Positions 57,831 to 64,000 of a DNA stretch of 64,000 bases are shown here, piece after piece; position 1 is the stretch's first letter; each line of letters opens with the position of its first letter. Both the position numbers and the translations under genes were made by a program. The notes under the pieces are model-generated. The model searched no databases. It was given only the letters and a program-made list of their open reading frames with translations, and had not been told where the DNA came from. This DNA comes from Congeria kusceri (Eukaryota; Mollusca; Bivalvia; Myida; Dreissenidae): NCBI GenBank assembly GCA_027627225.1, contig CM051024.1, positions 46,907,047 to 46,971,046 on the forward strand, read 5' to 3'.

Positions 57831-59510
57831 ACTATTGGAAGAATATTTGAGTTTTCCTACTCGCCTTGGTGTGGGCATCCGCGTCTGATCTTGGTTAAAG
57901 TTTATATTCATGAGTCTTGCAACTAAGTTATTTACTTGGAACTTGGAATACACTTGTGTCATCAACTCCAGCATCAGGTGCATCATTCCCCATAACTCTA
58001 TCAGAGCAACAGATAAAGATTCTGTCAGAATTGGGTATTACCCCATCCTATTTTAAATAATTGAGTACTGAAAAAGTATTTGAGTACTTTAAATTATGTT
58101 AACCCATTAGAATAAAAATAATCAAGCATTAAACAAATTTGATCTTGAAATTTAGTACAACAACCACAACACGCAAATGGTGTGAGTTTTTCTTTAATTT
58201 AACACAAACATAACCATCTCTCTTTTCACAACACTAAATCTGCATTTTGTTCTCAACACATATGTTACTAAACTCTGGATAAATTCTGAAAATATTTTAA
58301 ACTTTGTCTGGTAAATAATGCTAACAGCTTTCAAGGCGAGGTCTGATTAGTAGGCCCAATTTTGACACAATATAAAACATTGCCACAAAACATTCACTCT
58401 GGTAAATAGTATTATCCCTTTGCCTCTTTTTTTTGTAGCCTTAAAGACATCGGAAACAATCCATTATGCGATTTGAAGTAAACTCAATTCGGCGTTGTTG
58501 GAAACAATCCATTATGCGATTTGAAGTAAACTCAATTCGGCGTTGTTTTGATATTATTTGGAAGATGTAATGCCAATGGGAAAAAATATATATTACTGAA
58601 TATTTCAATGGTTTCTCAACATTTTTTTAATTGTATATGCCACATAATTTTGTATAATACTATAAAAACATTATCTTAGGGTACATCAAATTCGGGTTGC
58701 ACTAGGATAATTCTGGATCAAGGCATAAATAACCTGGCTAATAATGTTATGGAAATAGGTTTGGCAATGGAAATCAACGATGCTGATTCCTGTCATTTCG
58801 TAACATAACAATTTTATAACCATTAATTTTCGGCTTTATGCACCGAGTTTGCTGTTATTGAGTTGTGTTACTCCTCAAATATAAAATTAATTGTGTAAAA
58901 GGGGTTTCAGAATTGCGTATTTACGCAAATATGCGCCTTGTCTGCTCTGACTATTTTGTATTTTGACAGAGCTATTCCCGTTTCCACTTAGATTTTTTGC
59001 TTAAAGTTTATATTCAAAAGTCTTATGACTTCAAAACTTTGTAAGTTATTCACTTGAAACCTGGACGTTACCTTTATCATCTACTCCAGCATCAGGTGCC
59101 ACAATCTACATAATCCTGTTTTGTATTTTGACACAGTTATGCCCCCTTTTCACATTGATTTCCAGTTTAAAGTTTGCATTCAAATGTTAGATTTTTTATT
59201 TCTAAACTACATAAGGTATTCATTTGATCTTTGACTCCAGCAACAATCTCCATAACTCTGCTTTGCATTTTGACAGAGTTATGCGCCCTTTTCACATAGA
59301 TTTTCAGGTTAAATGTTTAGTGTACAATTCTTATAAATTCTTAACTACTCAGTACATAAGGCATTCACTTGAAACTTGGAATACATGAATGAAATAATTG
59401 CATTGCTTTGTATTTCAACAGATTTATTCCCTCTTCCACCTTCAACAAAATGCACCAACTGAAATAATTTGAATAGTTGACTGCGCTGTCCTCTGACAGC
59501 TCTTGGTTGT
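57831..59510. repeat. Degenerate bivalve repeat block
   Basis: Phrases such as 'tggttaaagtttatattcat', 'cacttgaaacttggaata' and 'tttgacagagttatg' recur (57900, 59000, 59130, 59270), ending in 'ctgacagctcttggttgtt' (59495), the reverse of the 'aacaagagctgtc' start. A 48-base tandem duplication is included at 58450-58548. Confidence 0.6.
58450..58548. repeat. 48-bp exact tandem duplication
   Basis: 'ggaaacaatccattatgcga' through 'aattcggcgttgtt' occurs twice in a row (from 58450 and 58499). Exact identity indicates a very recent duplication or an assembly artefact. Confidence 0.9.
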
Positions 59511-60205
59511 TCAATCTTGACCTTACTTGCACTGTTTGTGTATGATTATTACATTTCGGTTGCTATCGATAGTGGGCCAAATTGGACCAGGAACCCTGGA
59601 GTTATTGCCCCTCTTTTAAGGAAAAATGCAAAGAATGCCTTTTTTCATTATGGAGACTTTAATTTTCTTCTAATCTTGCACATACACAGTTTGTGCTTTT
59701 TTCCTTCATAGACTCTTCATTTTTCTAAAATTTCTGTGAATGTTAACCAAACTTCTAGTTTGTGTTTGACCGTATGATCTCAGTGAATGCCAACAATGGG
59801 CCGGATCAAACCACAAACACCGGAGCTATAGCCCCTTGTTTGTGGGTGAAAAAAGCAAAAAGTTCATTGATAGAGACTTAAATTTTCAAATCAAATCTTG
59901 ATCAAACTTACTCAGTTTATATGTGACCATAAGAACTCAGCAAAAGTCAACAATAGGAGAAAGTGGGCGACAAACACCGGAGCTATCCTCATTGTTTGTG
60001 GAAAAAATGCAAAAATTGCCTTTTTCCTGCATGGAGATTTCATATTACATCCAATCTTTATCAAACTTTCACAGCTTTATATGACCATAAGGTCGCAGAA
60101 ATAAACAACGACTGGGACACGTCAGGTCACGCACACTGTGGTTTTTGCCCCATAATTATGAAAATTAATTTTAAAAAAAGGACATTATGAAAGACAGCGA
60201 CTTGT
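59511..60205. repeat. Degenerate ~150-165-bp tandem repeat
   Basis: Units carry 'caccggagctatagcccctt', 'tttgtggaaaaaatgcaaaa' and 'aacttgcacagtttatatga' variants near 59590, 59820 and 59980. Same family as 62730-63610. Confidence 0.7.
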
Positions 60206-60590
60206 TTTCTACCGGTGCCTGCATTTAAGTGAGATGCATTTTCTTAGAAGTAACATTACATATCTTTTTTATTGCAAATTTTGGAAGAGGACAGATTGAT
60301 CTTTAAATTGATACCAGGCTTGCACAATCTGAAATAAAGGAAATGCTAGAAAAATGCTTGGAAAGTTTGCCGTTTTATAATGGGACATTATGGAAATTGG
60401 AATTACGGGTATCTAACCATAAAAAAATTAACCCAATTATTTTCTTTTTGTTGCGAATGTCTTTAAGGACATTGCGGCATACATTTTCAACCGTTGTTTA
60501 AGTCTGTGTCAACAGTAAGGTCTTAATCTTTGCCAATACTCAGGTGAGCCATTGGGCCATCATGGCCCTCTTGTTATTTAAATAAAACGG
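60206..60590 (+). repeat. Dispersed ~210-bp repeat, copy 2, and repeat terminus
   Basis: 60208-60417 matches 20690-20906 with a small insertion near 60248. It is followed by 'caggtgagccattgggccat' and 'catggccctcttgtt' (60541-60577), the reverse of the 'aacaagagggccat' start of the bivalve elements. Confidence 0.8.
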
Positions 60591-61600
60591 TATCGTATTT
60601 GGCATATTTTTTTTTGACAATGACATTGTGTAGGTTTAATAAAAAAATACTTGAAAAATTGGCAAGTTTTATTTTATGCTTTTCAGCGATTAACAGAGAT
60701 ACACCAGTGAAATAAAATTGGTAATTCACTGTTTTAAAACTGAACATTACCACTCTGATAATGTTCACTGTTTCACACTCGTTCTCGATTTAATACACTA
60801 AATGAAACGGACCGTCATCGATGCCGGACTAAAAATTGTGAAATGACTTCATTATTTTGTCGTCACGAGTCCCGCTATATTTTCCAACAGATAAAAAGGT
60901 AAAGGATAGGTTTATAGTCTGATATTGATATACATCTTCAGCCGACTTTCACATTTACCCCCCGATCACTGGGTCATAAGTCTTCCGATAACACGGGATA
61001 AATCGGCGCAGTATGCATCCACGGCACATTGGCTTATTTCCCTCACAGGTACCCATTTTTGTACACCTGAGTGGAGAGAAGCAATCGTGGGATAACTGTT
61101 TTGCTCAGAAAAAGTCCAATGGTCTGGGCGAGATTCGAACAAGGGACCTCACGATCCCAAAGCCAGCGTCCTACAACTAGACCACTGCTCACCAACAGAT
61201 AGCAGTTAAAATAAATATAAAATAAAAAAAACGGTGGAAAAAGCATAAAAAAGATCAATTGCGACAGTCGTGAAAATATTTTCTTTGAACACTGTGAAAT
61301 AAAATACGATCTTACACCAAAATCACCAAATATCCTCAATTTATTTTTAATAATAAAATAATAAGTTCACAAAAACAAATTAATTTCATAAAAGATTTAC
61401 CTCGATACTTGAGTATACATAGACACATATAACAAATTTGCTATCGATGATCGTCAGAATAAAGGTTCGGGCAAATTTGTTCTTACTTGTTTTAACATAC
61501 ATTTATTTGTATGGTTCAATAGATATGTTTTTAATATTAATTCTTGCAATGCTAATGTAATTTTAATATAATCCCTAAGACACATTCTAGGTTTATTTTT
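60591..61600. other. No gene recognised; one tRNA-Pro-like relic
   Basis: Only short frames without domains. See the separate tRNA-like entry. Otherwise AT-rich. Confidence 0.4.
61113..61196 (-). repeat. tRNA-Pro-like pseudogene or SINE head
   Basis: On the minus strand 'cagtggtctagttgtaggac', 'ggctttgggatcg' (TGG anticodon in a TTTGGGA loop), 'aggtcccttgttcgaatctc'. This is close to metazoan tRNA-Pro in D-arm, anticodon arm and T-arm, but the T stem (cttg/ctcg) and acceptor ends are mismatched, so probably not functional. Confidence 0.6.
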
Positions 61601-62530
61601 CCAGAATGGATGGATTTTCAAATATCTAGGCTGAAGTTATGGTCATTGTTAGACGGCTTGTTGCGCGCTAGAACCAGGTCCCTAGGTCCAAAGTCAAGGT
61701 TACAGTTCAAGGTCAAATATAGGAAATCAGTCCGTAAGATTTTGTCTGGAGCATTTCTTTGTCCAGCATGGCTTGATTTTCAAATAATTTGGCAGCAGTG
61801 ATAACCATTGTTAGAAGGCATGTCGCGCTCAAGAACCAGGTCCGATGTCAAGCGCAGAATTTAAAGTCAAATATATGAAATAAATCCTAAAGACTTTGTC
61901 CGGAGCATATATTTGCCCAACATGGATGGATGTTTAAATAACTCGAAATAAGTGATAAGCATTGTAAGACGGCGTGTCGGACGCAAGAACTAGGTCCCCA
62001 AGTCCAAACAAGTCAAGGTCTCAATTCAAGGTCAAACAGAAGATCAATCCTTAAGACGTTGGAGCATTACTGTGTCTAGCATTGCAGGATTTGTATGTAA
62101 CATGGCATAAGTGATAACCATTGTCGCGCCCATTAACCAGGTCCAAGGTCAATGTCACAATTTGAGGTCAAATATAAGACGTTAACCCTTAAGAATTAGT
62201 CTGTAGCATATATTTGTCCAGCGATGCATTTTAAATAACTTTGCAGAAGTGATTATAATTGTGAGACAGTGTTACGCGAACAAAAAGCAGGTCCCTACGT
62301 CAAAGGTCAATGGTCAGGTATAAGCAATGAATCCTTTCGATTTTGTCTATATTATATATTTGTCCAGTTTGGAAAGAGTTTCAAAATACTTGTTATAAGT
62401 GATAGACATTATTAAACAATATGTCGCGCACAAGAACTAGGTCACTTTGCGAAGGTCAAATAGAAAATATAAATCCATAGACTTTGTCCTGAGCATAATT
62501 TGGTCTAGCATGAAAGAATTAAAAAAAAAA
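61600..62530. repeat. Degenerate ~155-bp tandem repeat, ~6 units
   Basis: Each unit has 'gataaccattgttagacggc', 'aagaaccaggtcc', 'ggtcaaatataggaaat' and 'gactttgtccggagcat' variants. Units begin near 61604, 61770, 61922, 62076, 62220 and 62365. Confidence 0.8.
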
Positions 62531-62633
62531 CTTCGCAAGAAGTGTAAAGCATCATGACAGGAATCCTGTTTCGGCCAGTTAAAATTTCGCTCTTTACAAG
62601 ACGGCGACGATGCGACAACACGACATTTTAATT

Positions 62634-62730
62634 TTTAGCTCACCTGAGCACGAAGTGCTCGGTGAGCTAGCGGTATAGGGGACCTCTCCTGCGTCGTCCG
62701 TCGTCCATGTGCCGTCAACAATTGGGTTCG
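62634..62730 (+). repeat. Hairpin-ended bivalve repeat, end copy
   Basis: 'agctcacctgagcacgaagt' continuing 'gctcggtgagct' is a near-perfect hairpin (62638-62669). It is followed by 'ggtataggggacctctcctg' as at 57695. Confidence 0.85.
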
Positions 62731-63612
62731 TATTCACGCTGGAGACTTCACTTTTTCTCCAATCGTTACCAAACTTGCAAAGTTCGTGTATGACCATAAA
62801 ATCTCGGATGGGATTGTTATTGGGTCAGATCACACCAGTAACACCAGAGTTATTGCCCCTTTTTAAAAAAAAAAGTGCAAAAATGCCCTTTTCCAACATA
62901 TACACTTTATTTTCCATCCAATCTTAACCAAACGTTCGTAGTTTGTTTATGACCATTAGATCTCAGCCGCTGCAAAAAATGGACCAGATCGTGTTTCAAA
63001 CACCAGAGTTATTGCCCTTTGTTTATTTAGAAAAATATTCAAAAATGGACATAATTCGGGATAGAGACTTCATTTTTCATCCAATCTTCACCAATCTTGC
63101 ACAGTTTGTCTGTTACTATTAGATTACAGTTGAACTCGAATATAGGCAAGATCAGACGAGAAACACCGGAGTTATTGCCCTTTGTGAAAAAAATATACAA
63201 TGGACATTATTTAGGATAGAGACTTCATTTTTTATCCAATCTTCACCAATCTTGCACAGTTTGTCTATGATTATAAAATTAAACTAAAGCCAAATAGAAG
63301 CAAAGTCGGACCAGAAACGCCACATTTATTGCCCTTTGTTTGTGAAAAAATATACAAAAATGGACATTATTCAGGATAGAGATTTTATTTTTCATCCAAT
63401 CTTCACCAATCGTGCACAGTTTGTCTATGAACGTAAGACTACAGGTGAAGTCGAATATAAGCAAGATCAGGCCAAAAACATCGGAGTTATTGCCCCTTGT
63501 ATTTGGAAAAAAAAACATCAGCAAGTTGTCAATGATTGGATTGCACACAAGAATTTTTATTCAATGTTGATCAAACTTGCACAGTTTGCGTATGACCATA
63601 AAACTTGATTGA
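62731..63612. repeat. ~155-bp tandem repeat, ~6 units
   Basis: 'gagacttcatttttcatcca' variants recur at about 62745, 62902, 63068, 63221, 63381 and 63556. Each is followed by 'cttgcacagtttgtctatga' and 'aacaccggagttattgccc'. Non-coding; open frames in either strand are chance. Confidence 0.85.
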
Positions 63613-64000
63613 TAAAATTTGATTTCCAACAATTGCAAACCATGCATGCAGTTATTTGTACACGCAACATTGATGTCTTCAGAGCCTGCATTAATATCAT
63701 TTATCATCATTGGACTGAAAATTATCAAAGAAAAAGCAAAACTTGACCTTATAGCACAGCCATAGCAATTATCGCATTGCAACTAATTTTCTAAAACTGT
63801 CTGGGAAAAAGACATCAAAATCTACTGTTTCAGCATTTTCCAGAATTGTCACTGACTTAATGAAAAAGGGTCAGGTAAGAATATAGAGAAACATGATTTG
63901 AGAACCATTAGCAAAACACCGCACATCCACTTCCCAACTCGTACTTTAGTTAGCCCATTGCACTAACCGATGTGTTAAATCAAATCGATCCTATCCCCCT
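63613..64000. other. Nothing recognised
   Basis: No domain-bearing frame, repeat or RNA gene recognised in the last ~390 bases. Confidence 0.4.

Noticed and set aside
61113..61196. Functional tRNA-Pro gene
   Set aside because: The anticodon arm matches but T-stem and acceptor mismatches argue for a pseudogene.

Overview
This window is eukaryotic: genes are split by GT-AG introns, AT-rich intergenic DNA is filled with dispersed and tandem repeats, and there is no operon-like packing. The gene families (SRCR/CCP receptor, KMT5A-like SET gene, NDUFAF4) and the repeat families (hairpin-ended 'ctcacctgagcac' repeats, 'aacaagagctgtc' repeats, 'tccttcaaataattttgat' tandem units) suggest a marine invertebrate, most likely a bivalve mollusc. 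That is inference from families I recognise; no search was run.

Layout. 1-6.4 kb: no gene; trinucleotide microsatellites, an inverted repeat and degenerate ~165-bp tandem repeats. 6.4-10.4 kb: a non-LTR retrotransposon (APE endonuclease + reverse transcriptase + C-terminal zinc knuckle) broken by one stop codon and one frameshift. 12.4-19.3 kb (+): a decaying SRCR-SRCR-CCP / SRCR-SRCR-CCP receptor gene, apparently two copies of one exon module, with frameshifts, a stop replacing the CCP tryptophan and lost cysteines. 19.3-27.2 kb: repeats. 27.3-53.7 kb (-): one large 20-exon gene with a KMT5A-like SET domain, a 13-bp microexon, a 1.9-kb exon of 13-residue repeats, two zinc-finger-like motifs, a tyrosine-recombinase-like core, an acidic linker, a triplicated exon and a C-terminal tryptophan-containing domain. 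54.5-57.7 kb (+): NDUFAF4, head-to-head with the SET gene. 57.7-64 kb: bivalve-type repeats and tandem arrays.

The most interesting object is the SET + tyrosine-recombinase-like gene. Its exon phases agree across all 19 junctions. Summed exon lengths give 5374 bases, which becomes exactly 1792 codons if two single-base deletions in homopolymer runs (39500-39503 and 53298-53303) are allowed for. The model therefore rests on reading-frame logic as well as domain recognition. Those deletions may be assembly errors or real lesions. Of the YR-type catalytic positions, I can see candidates for box I Arg, beta-hairpin Lys, box II Arg, the LGH-type His and the Tyr; the first box II His is replaced by Thr.

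Apart from the shared interval between the SET gene and NDUFAF4, the genes show no obvious pathway link.
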